A DNA stretch of 64,000 bases from a virus. The DNA is taken from the IMG/VR virus record IMGVR_UViG_3300039191_000223, positions 38,700 through 102,699 of that record. The stretch is one strand, 5' to 3'. Position 1 is the stretch's first letter. Every line of letters starts with the position of its first letter. Below the pieces are notes generated by a model. That model was not told where the DNA came from. It worked only from the letters and a program-made list of their open reading frames with translations, and searched no databases. A program made the position numbers and the translations under genes. This document shows positions 1-8,778 of the stretch, piece by piece.

Positions 1-113
1 TCTGCATTTTTAATAACACTAAACATGTCACGAGGTACTGATACAATTTCTTCATCATTCCAGTACAATGAAAGTTCACCTTTGAAATTTTCTGATTCGT
101 TGATAGTGAACAT
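1..113 (-). CDS. hypothetical protein, 5' part only
   Basis: The reading frame opens with ATG at 113 after AAGGAAG and runs off the window edge. The visible residues (MFTINESENFKG...) match no family I recognise. It lies directly downstream of tRNA-Ser. Confidence 0.6.
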   Translation of the reverse strand, partial: MFTINESENFKGELSLYWNDEEIVSVPRDMFSVIKNA

Positions 114-130
114 GCAAGCTTCCTTCAAAT

Positions 131-218
131 TGGCAGTAGGGGAGGGATTCGAACCCTCGTGCCGTTTCCGACCATCACATTTCCAATGTGAGGCAATAGG
201 CCGCTCTGCCACCCTACT
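131..218 (-). tRNA. tRNA-Ser (GGA)
   Basis: Class II tRNA with long variable arm, 7-bp acceptor AGTAGGG/CCCTACT, anticodon loop TTGGAAA, and encoded CCA. Confidence 0.93.
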
Positions 219-223
219 ATTGT

Positions 224-502
224 TTACGTATTATATGCTTCCATGTAATCTTCAATTGCGCATTTTACATCTTCGGCTACAGCGTTAATGACTTCCGCTT
301 CAGTGGAAATCATACGAAGACGTTCAAGCTCCACCGAACTCTCAAAACCAACTGCCTTAGATAGTTCTTGAGAAACGTCCGTACCATGAAGCATACTCAT
401 ATCATTATAATCTTTAGGACGAAATCCAACTGCTAATGGCGTGCCCTCATATACCACACATACAAATCCTTCGTGTTCAGAACTCTCAATTATCTCAATC
501 AT
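224..502 (-). CDS. hypothetical protein, 92 aa
   Basis: Acidic small protein starting MIEIIESSEHEG. I place the start at the ATG at 502 (AGGATG upstream) because an upstream in-frame extension would be translated from the tRNA-Met gene. No family recognised. Confidence 0.6.
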   Translation of the reverse strand: MIEIIESSEHEGFVCVVYEGTPLAVGFRPKDYNDMSMLHGTDVSQELSKAVGFESSVELERLRMISTEAEVINAVAEDVKCAIEDYMEAYNT

Positions 503-523
503 ATTTTTATGACATCCTATTGT

Positions 524-600
524 TGGTAGTGAGGGAGGGACTTGAACCCACAATCATTCGCTTATGAGGCGAACTGCTCGGCCAGTTTGCATTCCTCACC
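524..600 (-). tRNA. tRNA-Met (CAT), elongator type
   Basis: Acceptor GGTGAGG/CCTCACT, anticodon stem-loop TTCGC CTCATAA GCGAA, encoded CCA. It lacks the three G:C pairs of initiators. A CAT tRNA modified to read AUA as Ile cannot be excluded. Confidence 0.88.
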
Positions 601-601
601 A

Positions 602-895
602 TTAAGGATTATAATTATATATGTTTGTTAGGTCAATGTCAACCATTTCATTCTCTTGAACAATCCAATTTTCATGAGAGGTATCAAGCGTTACTCGACC
701 CAAACTAAAAACAAAATGATTAGACGACTTAAAGTCTATCGTAAATTTGTTTGCTCTCATGCCAATTTTCGGCTTTCCAAAAATTGGCCCAGATGCACTA
801 TCTATGGGGATGGAGACCCTAAAATTCACATCATCATCAGGCATAGCTGCTGAGCTTAATACTAAAAATACAAAGGCAATGATTATCTTTATCAT
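602..895 (-). CDS. exported small protein, 97 aa
   Basis: The N-terminus (residues 1-18) is a typical signal peptide: Lys, a hydrophobic core, then AA before the likely cleavage site. The mature part is beta-rich and unrecognised. A late-promoter core TATAAATA lies near 945-955 just upstream, so late expression is likely. Confidence 0.65.
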   Translation of the reverse strand: MIKIIIAFVFLVLSSAAMPDDDVNFRVSIPIDSASGPIFGKPKIGMRANKFTIDFKSSNHFVFSLGRVTLDTSHENWIVQENEMVDIDLTNIYNYNP

Positions 896-944
896 AAGCC
901 CTCCCCCATTGTGGTAATAGGAAGTACTATTAACCTAAGTATAT

Positions 945-1556
945 TTATACTTTCCACTGCTTACGGCGCTTCGAATGAGTCTTCCAACTTTTAATGCTTC
1001 GCTGGGCACTGTTGGACTTATCATCCCACGACGAGGGCAAGCTTCTTGCTGAGCGACTGCGGCGCACATACTGTGGACCAATGTCATGTTCATGTGCAGC
1101 GTTCTGACGAATCTCGTTCGTCGTTCTCACTGCACGGTAAACCCCACTCACCTTATAAGGCACTTCATACCAATCGTAAGGCTGGTGCCACCCGCTAACT
1201 CCATACCAAAATCTAGCCCACTCATAGTAGCCCCGCTTAATCTTATTGGGATTACCCTTTTTGTAGCGAACGTCGGGTGCCCTATCTCTACCACGACGGT
1301 GAGGTGCATATGGTTCACGGAATTCTTTCAGGAACGCATTAAAGTCACACAATTCGCCATACTGATTATAGATGATGAATCGCGGTTGAGGCTCATCATA
1401 GATGCTCTTTGCGTATGGGATATTCCAGTAGTCCTTACGATAGGTATCGTGAAGAACTTTACGGTCATCAGTTTCAAAGACAAAGGTCTTCTTCCAGTCA
1501 TCCCAAACGCGGTATACCACGCGATATGGCTTGATCTGATAGGTTTTCGGCTTCAT
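945..1556 (-). CDS. hypothetical basic, aromatic-rich protein, 203 aa
   Basis: Full-length frame rich in Tyr, Trp, Arg and Lys with a strongly basic C-terminal 50 residues, suggesting nucleic-acid binding or a virion-associated protein. ATAAATA at about 1606-1612 precedes it, consistent with late transcription. Family not recognised. Confidence 0.6.
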   Translation of the reverse strand: MKPKTYQIKPYRVVYRVWDDWKKTFVFETDDRKVLHDTYRKDYWNIPYAKSIYDEPQPRFIIYNQYGELCDFNAFLKEFREPYAPHRRGRDRAPDVRYKKGNPNKIKRGYYEWARFWYGVSGWHQPYDWYEVPYKVSGVYRAVRTTNEIRQNAAHEHDIGPQYVRRSRSARSLPSSWDDKSNSAQRSIKSWKTHSKRRKQWKV

Positions 1557-1614
1557 GTTTAATCCTCATAGTTAAATTCGATTAAACATAGCTGCCCCCC
1601 TTTACATACTATAT

Positions 1615-2211
1615 TTATGTCTCTTTTGAATATCCAAACTTCTCGAAATCTTCCCCAGCCCAAATATTTGCATGGTGTATGATTTCGTCAGTTTTCAACT
1701 CGTCCCAATTGGCATGTGGGCGGTGGAGGACTCTTGGAATTTCAACTTCTCGATCTACGAACGAAAGCGCATTAAATTCTTCATTTATATTTTCAAGATG
1801 CAATGGTAGCACGTTTGGTGGAAGTCGTCTATACCATCTATACTGGGGCATCATAAGAATGGGAAGCCTTAATGCTGGTAGAGTTTCTATGTTGTGTGTA
1901 TTTTCTGCTGCGAATTTACAGAACGTACCAAAATCATCCTTCTTTATAACACGGAGCCAAGTATCGCGATATGCGTGCTTGTCGTTCTTAGAAAACAACA
2001 GAGAATTCCATAATGCCACAAGCCGCTCATAAGGATTCCTACAGGTAGAAAATACCGTGTAACCATCAACGGCTTTCGGAAGTTCAGTTCTATGAAATTG
2101 AGGCCCTAATCTCTCACCATCAAACTCTTCAGTTAGCAGCTTAAAAAAAGAATGCGATCCAGTCTTCGGGGTTGAAATAAAGACGTACTTATTTTTTCTA
2201 GATAGTATCAC
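1615..2211 (-). CDS. sulfotransferase-family protein, 198 aa
   Basis: The N-terminal FISTPKTGSHSFF is the 5'-phosphosulfate-binding loop (PKTGS/T type), and STCRNPYERLVALW is the 3'-phosphate-binding motif, so a PAPS-dependent sulfotransferase is likely. The start is GTG at 2211, overlapping the TAG stop of the upstream gene, so translation is probably coupled. The acceptor is unknown; with the second sulfotransferase and FkbM genes it fits glycan modification. Confidence 0.75.
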   Translation of the reverse strand: MILSRKNKYVFISTPKTGSHSFFKLLTEEFDGERLGPQFHRTELPKAVDGYTVFSTCRNPYERLVALWNSLLFSKNDKHAYRDTWLRVIKKDDFGTFCKFAAENTHNIETLPALRLPILMMPQYRWYRRLPPNVLPLHLENINEEFNALSFVDREVEIPRVLHRPHANWDELKTDEIIHHANIWAGEDFEKFGYSKET

Positions 2212-2858
2212 TACCCATAATCCCTGTATAAGTCATAAGCTGGTTCGTGGATAAGTAAAATAGAGTTAGCATGCACCATAACTTCGTGTTGAGAAGCATG
2301 GGCTTCTTTAATACCCTGATCGATGACTAGACCTTTACAAAATTCCTCTCGATCAAAATCGTTATCGGTTTCTTTTTCTACGGCAACCATATCGCGATAT
2401 TTTTTATGCCACGTATAATGGTACTCTCCCATGGGTAGCGCCACATAAATGATACCATACCCACGAGCTTGAAGTCTATTTGAAGTAACAAATGCTGAAT
2501 TGTGCCTATTCGCTACAGCCTTACCATTGGAGCAATCATTGATATTTTTGATTAGAAACTGATGTAGCCTTTCATCACTTGGTTCATTACGTGACATATT
2601 GACACGTTGTGATACGACCGCATCTTTAGATGCCTGCTCCTTGGTCATACTGCCTATACCCCGATAGAACATTTCCTGCTTACCACCAATTTCATGTAGC
2701 CACGAACCACTGTATTTTTCAACAAGTTGAGCAATTTTTTTAGGGTAAGAACCATCTACATTATGATTATCCATCAAATCAAATGAAGTTACGTGGGGGG
2801 TCTCAAGTGGTTTCAGATAACTAAGTAAGACATTGCCTTTAAAATCTTCTAATAGCAT
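2211..2858 (-). CDS. hypothetical protein, possible mono-ADP-ribosyltransferase-like fold, 215 aa
   Basis: The spaced motifs FYRGIG (Arg), SAFVTSN and a late Glu-containing HEVMV resemble the R-S-E arrangement of ADP-ribosyltransferases, but this is only pattern similarity. It lies between the metallopeptidase-like gene and the sulfotransferase and overlaps the latter. Terminates in TAG. Confidence 0.4.
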   Translation of the reverse strand: MLLEDFKGNVLLSYLKPLETPHVTSFDLMDNHNVDGSYPKKIAQLVEKYSGSWLHEIGGKQEMFYRGIGSMTKEQASKDAVVSQRVNMSRNEPSDERLHQFLIKNINDCSNGKAVANRHNSAFVTSNRLQARGYGIIYVALPMGEYHYTWHKKYRDMVAVEKETDNDFDREEFCKGLVIDQGIKEAHASQHEVMVHANSILLIHEPAYDLYRDYG

Positions 2859-2859
2859 A

Positions 2860-3717
2860 TTACATCACCAATATATGTTGTTGGGCTTCAAAAAGCAGTT
2901 CTTGGAAATAATGATTCAAGGTATTTTCAAAACTACCCAAGTCTTTCAATTCTTCATACGCCTCTTTATCGCGGACGGATACATCTCCGAAATTGCCAGC
3001 TTTAAATCTCTCGGGAAGATCATTCATTGTAACCTTACCTGTTATCAAATACTGCGCAAACAACTCATTGTATAGTTCAAAGTATTCTCGCATGTTGTTA
3101 TCGCGAGCAGACTTGAACGTTCCAAGATTATGCGCCAAGTGCTTAAACAACAATTGGTCTCGACGGGCATATGGACCGAACTTACCCTTTGCATTAAAGC
3201 CCTTAATACCGTATACGTCTTGGAAGAATGTATTGAATTCATTGCCGATGTAATCGACAACTTCTTGATATGATCTGAATTGACGCCCACCACCATGCGT
3301 CATGCTGAATCGAGAAAGGGCATGGCCTATTCGATGTGCCATGATCCATGGGGTCATATTGATTCGTTCTGCGCCACTATTATTAGTGAAGATGACATTT
3401 ATTTCATCTTCGTCGCCAAAGTTAGGTTCAACCTTGTCAGCTACTTCGTCTCCAAGATTTTCACGAACCCAATCTAAATCAACGGCACCTACCTCAGTAT
3501 GATTTCTACCTTTGGGGGTGTTTACAAAATACAGATTGATATCGAATTCGGTCTTACCGAATTTCTTGGCAACAATTTCTTTAAACTTAGGATTGGTGAT
3601 CATCTTCCGATCACGGGGGTCTCTGAAAGATGATCCTTTTGAGAAATCTCCAATAGGTTCGAAGTCCTTCAGAGGAACTTCTGATATCACACTTTCAAGA
3701 ATAGATGTTATTTTCAC
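2860..3717 (-). CDS. metallopeptidase-like protein with capsid-targeting-like N-terminus, 285 aa
   Basis: It contains MAHRIGHAL (about residues 124-132), a degenerate HExxH zinc motif in which Arg replaces Glu, so catalysis is uncertain. The N-terminus MKITSILESVISE resembles the T4 capsid-targeting peptide MKTYQEFIAE that ends at a gp21 cleavage Glu. A TATAAATA late core lies at about 3742-3749. I infer an internal virion protein. Confidence 0.5.
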   Translation of the reverse strand: MKITSILESVISEVPLKDFEPIGDFSKGSSFRDPRDRKMITNPKFKEIVAKKFGKTEFDINLYFVNTPKGRNHTEVGAVDLDWVRENLGDEVADKVEPNFGDEDEINVIFTNNSGAERINMTPWIMAHRIGHALSRFSMTHGGGRQFRSYQEVVDYIGNEFNTFFQDVYGIKGFNAKGKFGPYARRDQLLFKHLAHNLGTFKSARDNNMREYFELYNELFAQYLITGKVTMNDLPERFKAGNFGDVSVRDKEAYEELKDLGSFENTLNHYFQELLFEAQQHILVM

Positions 3718-3753
3718 AATAATGTTCTCCAGTTTGAAAGTATTTATAAGAGT

Positions 3754-3830
3754 TGGTGGGTGTAGCAGGGTTTGAACCTGCGAACCTCCACGATGTCAAC
3801 GTGGCGCTCTCCCAACTGAGCTATACACCC
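3754..3830 (-). tRNA. tRNA-Val (GAC)
   Basis: Full cloverleaf: acceptor GGGTGTA/TACACCC, anticodon arm CCACG TTGACAT CGTGG, encoded CCA. Confidence 0.95.
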
Positions 3831-3842
3831 ATGGAAAGCGGC

Positions 3843-4385
3843 TTACGCCGCTTCCTTGGTTACTTCTTCGTTCGTCAGCAATAACATACGCGATGCGTAT
3901 AAATGGAGCGACGCTAGCGTTTCAATTGTAATACCAAAAGGTTCTATGAATTTTGATAACTTCATGCGATCCCTATTGATAAACCATAACTGGTGTTCAT
4001 TGACTTGCTTATTGCTAGTATCATGATCTACCAAAAACTTGGCTTCATTAATTCTCAAATACAACTTTTCCTTCGCACTCGTAAAGCCGTCCTTACGATT
4101 AGTGGGTGACGGTTTAAATGTCACAGACAAATCTTTACCAGCCAAGAGACAGAAGAGCAACTGCTGACTTGCGTCTAAGTGGCAGGTCTTTGCGGTGTGC
4201 TTCTGGGGGCGCATAGCCTTGTCGATAGGACACCATGTTCTAATCTCAGTCTCTTCGTAAGTTGGCCTGTGCTTACCACTGTTGATGTAGTCTGCCCAAG
4301 CTTTGCGAAATGCCTCCACCAAAACCCAAAATAGCACCAAAAAACTCACCCATAGTAATTCTCCTTTGTCAGTTGCTAAGAGCAT
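3843..4385 (-). CDS. membrane-anchored hypothetical protein, 180 aa
   Basis: A short hydrophobic segment at residues 11-24 (LWVSFLVLFWVLVEAF) suggests one N-terminal membrane helix. The remainder contains several Cys and is soluble-like. Function not recognised. Confidence 0.55.
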   Translation of the reverse strand: MLLATDKGELLWVSFLVLFWVLVEAFRKAWADYINSGKHRPTYEETEIRTWCPIDKAMRPQKHTAKTCHLDASQQLLFCLLAGKDLSVTFKPSPTNRKDGFTSAKEKLYLRINEAKFLVDHDTSNKQVNEHQLWFINRDRMKLSKFIEPFGITIETLASLHLYASRMLLLTNEEVTKEAA

Positions 4386-4530
4386 AGTAGCATACCATAA
4401 TGTATAAGTCTAGAGAGAATGAAAGATAAAATCATGAATATGGTCATAGAGCCAACTGCTAGTACGAAATGCCCCAGTTTAGTGGGAGTGTAATCGTCTT
4501 CATTAAAAACAGCTTAGTTGTTTTCATTGT

Positions 4531-4605
4531 TGGTGCTCCTACACAGACTTGAACTGAGAATGTGACCTTACCAAGGTCGTGTTTTACCCGTTAAACTATA
4601 GGAGC
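4531..4605 (-). tRNA. tRNA-Thr (GGT)
   Basis: Acceptor GCTCCTA with a matching 3' strand, loop TTGGTAA, encoded CCA. One mismatch in the anticodon stem. Confidence 0.85.
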
Positions 4606-4618
4606 AGACTAATGGCAT

Positions 4619-4921
4619 TTAGCCGCCGTGACTAAACACATCATCTGGGTATGTTCGTCCATGGTAATAGTTGACCGGTATATCGAACTCTACCGTATTT
4701 TCACTACCATCTCTAGAGACTACTTCAAAAGAAAAGCGTTCATTGACGAAATCAATACCTGTAAAGGTATGACTGTCTAGTCTACCAACTGACACCATAC
4801 TGTCAAGCTTAGATTTGACCTGTTTTACAAATTGTTTTTGCGTATCAGGATCATGGAGCGCTTCAGCATATGTACTCCGCAGATGCTTAATGTAACGTTG
4901 GTACTCTTCTTCTGGACTCAT
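4619..4921 (-). CDS. hypothetical protein, 100 aa
   Basis: Soluble acidic protein (MSPEEEYQRYIKHLRS...) with an AAGG ribosome site upstream. No family recognised. Confidence 0.6.
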   Translation of the reverse strand: MSPEEEYQRYIKHLRSTYAEALHDPDTQKQFVKQVKSKLDSMVSVGRLDSHTFTGIDFVNERFSFEVVSRDGSENTVEFDIPVNYYHGRTYPDDVFSHGG

Positions 4922-4929
4922 ATTAAACC

Positions 4930-5016
4930 TTACATTTTTATTTTTTTAGGCTTTGAGATTTGAAAAGTGCTAGGCCCTGAACAAGTTTCGTATTGTTCTT
5001 CTGTTCCACCAAACAT
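4930..5016 (-). CDS. small ORF, 28 aa
   Basis: ATG at 5016 is preceded by GGAAG at good spacing and ends at TAA (4930-4932) just before the next gene. The same frame stays open upstream through a protein-like stretch after TAA-TGA, so this may be the end of a decayed gene. Confidence 0.3.
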   Translation of the reverse strand: MFGGTEEQYETCSGPSTFQISKPKKIKM

Positions 5017-5044
5017 ATTTATTGCTTCCACAATAAAATAACCA

Positions 5045-5248
5045 TCATCCGTTTTTGCCCATCATTAACCAAAAATCTTCGCCTTCTCTAAACTTAACAG
5101 CATAATCAGTCTGGACTGATTCTGCCATTGCGTAATCGTAGATAGTACCATCATTCACAAGCCCTTGTAGGATCATGAGTCCTTTTTCTACTTCCTCAAA
5201 TATAATTGCGTCTCTCACTGCGTCAAATTTTTCAGGTATTATTTTCAT
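5045..5248 (-). CDS. hypothetical protein, 67 aa
   Basis: Starts with ATGA overlap on the stop of the release-factor gene, so the two are probably translationally coupled. Acidic, no recognised domain. Confidence 0.6.
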   Translation of the reverse strand: MKIIPEKFDAVRDAIIFEEVEKGLMILQGLVNDGTIYDYAMAESVQTDYAVKFREGEDFWLMMGKNG

Positions 5249-5922
5249 AATAGATTCATTCCACCTTTCATTATTTTTGTTGCTTTCGCAGTCTTACCTG
5301 TTTGATGGTCAATTACTTGATCATCCTGAAAGCGATATGTTCTTATTTTGTCACCACGCATACCAGAGCCCCGTTGTTCCCTAGTTATTTGTGATGTTTG
5401 TTTAGACTGGTCATTATATAACATTTCGCTAATCTGTGTCAATAGACTTTGCTTGGCCTCAGCATAATTGTTTTTACGGTTCCTACCTTGACGAGCTTCA
5501 CAAAGTCCAGTGGGCGTGTGGGTGAGGCGACAAGAGTTCTGCTTTTTATTTCTATGTTGCCCACCTTTACCGGTTCCTGAAAACCACTCAACGTGGAAGT
5601 CTTTATCATCGAGGGATAGATAAGCATCGTTTACTGATAACTGATTGGGGTCAACAACGGATACTGTAACCGTAGAAGTGTGGACTCTACCACGTTTCTC
5701 AGTTGGAGGGATTCGTTGTATTCTGTGCCCACCGGCTTCATTATCAAGGCCACGTAGGTCTTTACCAGTGATGTCGAGTTGTGTAAAGCTTGGATGAACT
5801 TTAACGTCACACTTTCAACCGTAGGTAGTTGATAGGCGGGAGTATGCTTCAGCTAGATCGTTGACAAATAGTTTGGAATCGTTACCACCCTCTGCCGGGT
5901 GAATTTCTAGAATGCGTTTCAT
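5245..5922 (-). CDS. RF1-type peptide chain release factor with in-frame UGA at codon 36
   Basis: From ATG 5922 (AGAGGAAAG upstream) one frame runs to TGA 5245-5247, broken only by TGA at 5815-5817. The product has the GGQ peptidyl-hydrolysis motif (GTGKGGQHRNK, about residue 121) and AGGHRIQRIPPTEKRGR, which aligns with RF1 AGGHRVQRVPATE. PPT occupies the RF1 PxT stop-recognition tripeptide, not RF2 SPF. Domain 1 is absent, giving about 225 aa against about 360. The UGA follows TTYG and precedes KCDV, where RF1 proteins commonly have Trp (GWKVE). Translation therefore needs UGA readthrough; a pseudogene is the alternative. Confidence 0.75.
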
Positions 5923-5945
5923 TTTACTTTCCTCTAGTATTAATG

Positions 5946-6193
5946 TTATTTATCCCATTGCCACGGTTTGCCGGGTTTACATAAAATAATATAATCACAT
6001 ACCTTAGTTATTTCGTTGAAGTAATAGTATGCAGGGTCGTATACCCAGCCCCCACGACTTACTGTTATGTGTGGTACCTCTTTGCTACTCCATGTGCCGT
6101 GTTCATATTTCCCGAGCCACCATTTAAGACTGCTTCGAGGGCATTCCAACAATACCAAACTATAAAACACAATATAAAGATTAGAAAATCCAT
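5946..6193 (-). CDS. small membrane protein split over two frames
   Basis: ATG at 6193 after GGAG starts a frame (MDFLIFILCFIVWYCW...) with a membrane helix that soon stops. A second frame, open to 5946, carries a convincing aromatic C-terminus (WWLGKYEHGTW... KPWQWDK). The second frame is -1 relative to the first around 6125-6115. I annotate one gene with a frame change; two overlapping genes are possible. Confidence 0.4.
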
Positions 6194-6246
6194 GGTGTTC
6201 TCCGATTAAAACGGATGCCTAGTCTACAAATTTGTATACATAGTGT

Positions 6247-6576
6247 ATGACATATCATATCACACAGAAAGAACTCAAGCAACTACTAAATCAGCTTAAA
6301 GAAAGTGCTAAAAAAAGAAATATAGAGTTCAATCTCACAACTGCGGATATAGACGAAATAGGAATCCCTATTACTTGTCCAGTGTTGGGGTTTCCTCTGA
6401 AGTTTCATCGAGGTCATCCACAGCACGATTCAATAAGCTTTGACAGACTGGATTCGTCACAAGGATATACGAAGGATAACCTTGTGATTGTATCGTTTCG
6501 TGCAAATCAGCTAAAATCAAATGCAACTCTAAGTGAAATGAAGTCATTGGTATCCTTTTACGAAAGTATATTATGA
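6247..6576 (+). CDS. HNH-like endonuclease, 109 aa
   Basis: The C-terminal half SISFDRLDSSQGYTKDNL followed by NQLKSNAT matches a phage family of small HNH-type nucleases (S-DRID-GY-xxN-NQLK-N). A ThrCysPro turn near residue 43 may bind metal. Its opposite orientation to its neighbours fits a mobile homing-type gene. Confidence 0.6.
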   Translation: MTYHITQKELKQLLNQLKESAKKRNIEFNLTTADIDEIGIPITCPVLGFPLKFHRGHPQHDSISFDRLDSSQGYTKDNLVIVSFRANQLKSNATLSEMKSLVSFYESIL

Positions 6577-6577
6577 A

Positions 6578-6841
6578 TTACTGGCGTAGAACCGTAACTT
6601 TGCGCTTTGAATATACACAGGATTCAACAGGATACCGATACCTCATGTCAGCAGCATAATCAAATGCTCGCCATACATTTTGATGCTCCCGAACAAAATC
6701 AAAGTCTCGGTCAACAACCACCGTTGGTTCTGCCCCAAAATAGCAAGTCAAATGGTATACAGTAGAGATTTTGTTACCTTCAGAACATCCGTTTAGCAAT
6801 ATACCAAACAGAATAATGATGATGGCTGTGATTGTTTTCAT
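6578..6841 (-). CDS. lipoprotein, 87 aa
   Basis: Signal peptide followed by a lipobox LNGC at about residues 16-19, so Cys19 would be lipidated after export. The short mature domain is not recognised. Convergent with the HNH gene. Confidence 0.65.
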   Translation of the reverse strand: MKTITAIIIILFGILLNGCSEGNKISTVYHLTCYFGAEPTVVVDRDFDFVREHQNVWRAFDYAADMRYRYPVESCVYSKRKVTVLRQ

Positions 6842-6877
6842 TTTTAAATTACCTAGTTAGTTTTTGTACAGCAAATG

Positions 6878-8065
6878 CTACTGGTACTCAGTAGCATCGC
6901 CCTTACGAGTCAAGTATGCAGCACTGACACTCTTGAGAATCACACGACCAATCTCATTGTCTCGACGCTCAATCGCGGTTCTGATCACAATACCCTCACG
7001 GATATGCGCCTCTTTTCCTGACAGCGTTTCCTTACCATCGGTGTATTCCTGCATCACCTCTACCGAAAACGGACCACTGTAAAGAACAGGCATGTACTCA
7101 ACCGCATAGCCACCGTATTTAATCTCGTCACCAATGCCATCGTCCGATTCATGGAGTCTATTCTCAAACCATTCTAGGGCATCAAGTACTTCATCGGAGT
7201 TAAGGTAACGGCCCGTCTCACCATTGCCATTAGGATTGCCCACGTAAATGTCAAACACCCTAAACACCGGTTCCGTAGAGCCATAGTGCAAATCCTGCAC
7301 ACCTTTACCGAAAATCTCACCAAGAACAAAGATGCTATCGGTATCCAGTAGGTGAGTAAGCTCATCGACAAGAGCTTGACCAACGTCATTGAACATCTTC
7401 ACATACAGGTTGGAAGCATTCATCGGGTTAAGCTTAAATGCTAGACCCTGCTTGCCAAGACCTTTCGAGTTCACAATGTAAGTCTGGTCATAGATGCCCA
7501 TGGACACAAAGGTCCCGTGCGCCTTCTCCGTGAAGATAACTTCCTCCCCATCCTGAATCACATCCGGGTTGTTTTTCCAATTCTCAATATCGAATCGGAG
7601 AGTCTTGCCACTAGCATTCCAAACCTGCCCTGCCATATGCACCGGAATCGGCGGCTCGTACTTTACGATGCGAAGGTAGTGAGTTACAACAGCACCTTCA
7701 GGCACATAAAGATCAGTAGGACCCTCATCAGGATCGATGAAATGCATGTCATACCATTCGGAGCCATCAGTCGTCTCGCACTTCTTCAAGGGGTAAATCA
7801 GACCTTGAGACAGCACACCGCGAAGCTTGATAGCCTTCACACGGTCACTGTTTTTACCAGCAAGCCTACCTTCCAGCCCAAGCTCTTTAACAAGCCACTG
7901 GGGCAACACAGCCTGTTCAGGAATATAAACGGCAAGGTCGCCCGTCTGGAACTGTCCCTTACGCACGATAGAACGATATCCACCAACGACAGCGAGTTCG
8001 AGAGCATCAGCATTCGGATGCTCTTCGATGGTTAGTCTAACTACTTTGACGTTAAATTCTGACAT
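6878..8065 (-). CDS. ATP-dependent RNA ligase, DraRnl/Rnl5-like, 395 aa
   Basis: An N-terminal OB-like domain (MSEFNVKVVRLTIEEHPNAD) precedes a nucleotidyltransferase domain whose motif I is FTEKAHGT at about residue 180, with Lys as the AMP attachment site. Further ligase motifs occur (LGEIFGKG, EGIVIRT). The order OB-then-ligase matches the Deinococcus RNA ligase family, which seals nicks with a 3'-OH RNA strand. It ends in TAG. Together with the Rnl2-like gene at 8779 it suggests repair of cleaved tRNAs. Confidence 0.8.
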   Translation of the reverse strand: MSEFNVKVVRLTIEEHPNADALELAVVGGYRSIVRKGQFQTGDLAVYIPEQAVLPQWLVKELGLEGRLAGKNSDRVKAIKLRGVLSQGLIYPLKKCETTDGSEWYDMHFIDPDEGPTDLYVPEGAVVTHYLRIVKYEPPIPVHMAGQVWNASGKTLRFDIENWKNNPDVIQDGEEVIFTEKAHGTFVSMGIYDQTYIVNSKGLGKQGLAFKLNPMNASNLYVKMFNDVGQALVDELTHLLDTDSIFVLGEIFGKGVQDLHYGSTEPVFRVFDIYVGNPNGNGETGRYLNSDEVLDALEWFENRLHESDDGIGDEIKYGGYAVEYMPVLYSGPFSVEVMQEYTDGKETLSGKEAHIREGIVIRTAIERRDNEIGRVILKSVSAAYLTRKGDATEYQ

Positions 8066-8116
8066 TGGTTAATCTCCTTCAATTTCGAGTGAGCTTACCG
8101 TGGCAGAAGCAAGCTG

Positions 8117-8752
8117 TCAAGCATTAATGGTGTCAAGAACTTCCAATACATCACTAAGGGCTTCTGTCTCATCACCATGCATAAACCGATTAAAATAAAG
8201 ATTATCCTCTAGCGTTCGTCCTTGCAAATATTGGTCAACCCAGCCACTTTCAACTTCAATAATGGTAGTCATGCGGCCTGCGTATTCTGTCATAAGATCA
8301 CAGTAATCATCCATGTCACCGTTACCCAAGAGCCGACGATAGTCTTCAGTGAACCTTTCAAGGAAACGCTGAGCCTGCAATTCGGTAGGGCAATCGATGA
8401 ACATATTGACGACCGTCCACCCCTTTTCCGTGGCATTGCGATTTATTTGAAACATACCATTAGGATCAACTACAATCACTGGCACCAAACCACTATCAAA
8501 CTTATCTTCAAATTCAGCGACACTGCCACCATACGAGTTTCCATTGAATGTAACCGTCTCCAACATTTCAATTTCGTCAAACTCGTTGGGAGTCACAAAA
8601 TGGTAGTTCTCCCCGTCAACTTCCCCTACACGCTTTATTCGAGTTGTGGTCGAGACAATTTCAGTAAACTTACCAGTGTCTACCATCAATTTGGTTAAGG
8701 TAGATTTTCCTGAACACGTTGGGCCGGTAATCGTAAAAATTATCTTATTCAT
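8117..8752 (-). CDS. guanylate-kinase-like P-loop nucleotide kinase, 211 aa
   Basis: Walker A GPTCSGKST at about residues 10-18, followed by STTTRIKRVGEVDGENYHFV, the guanylate kinase substrate region (TTR-R-GE-DG-Y-FV). The C-terminal part diverges from host enzymes, so specificity may differ. GGAG lies before ATG. Lies between two RNA ligases. Confidence 0.75.
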   Translation of the reverse strand: MNKIIFTITGPTCSGKSTLTKLMVDTGKFTEIVSTTTRIKRVGEVDGENYHFVTPNEFDEIEMLETVTFNGNSYGGSVAEFEDKFDSGLVPVIVVDPNGMFQINRNATEKGWTVVNMFIDCPTELQAQRFLERFTEDYRRLLGNGDMDDYCDLMTEYAGRMTTIIEVESGWVDQYLQGRTLEDNLYFNRFMHGDETEALSDVLEVLDTINA

Positions 8753-8778
8753 ATTATCTCCTTCCGTTTTATATTAGC

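Noticed and set aside
4376-4505. Open frame with a membrane-like segment ending where the 4385 gene starts
   Set aside because: No start codon or ribosome site could be found, so not listed as a gene.
5439-5627. 62-aa frame on the minus strand
   Set aside because: Out-of-frame shadow of the release-factor gene.
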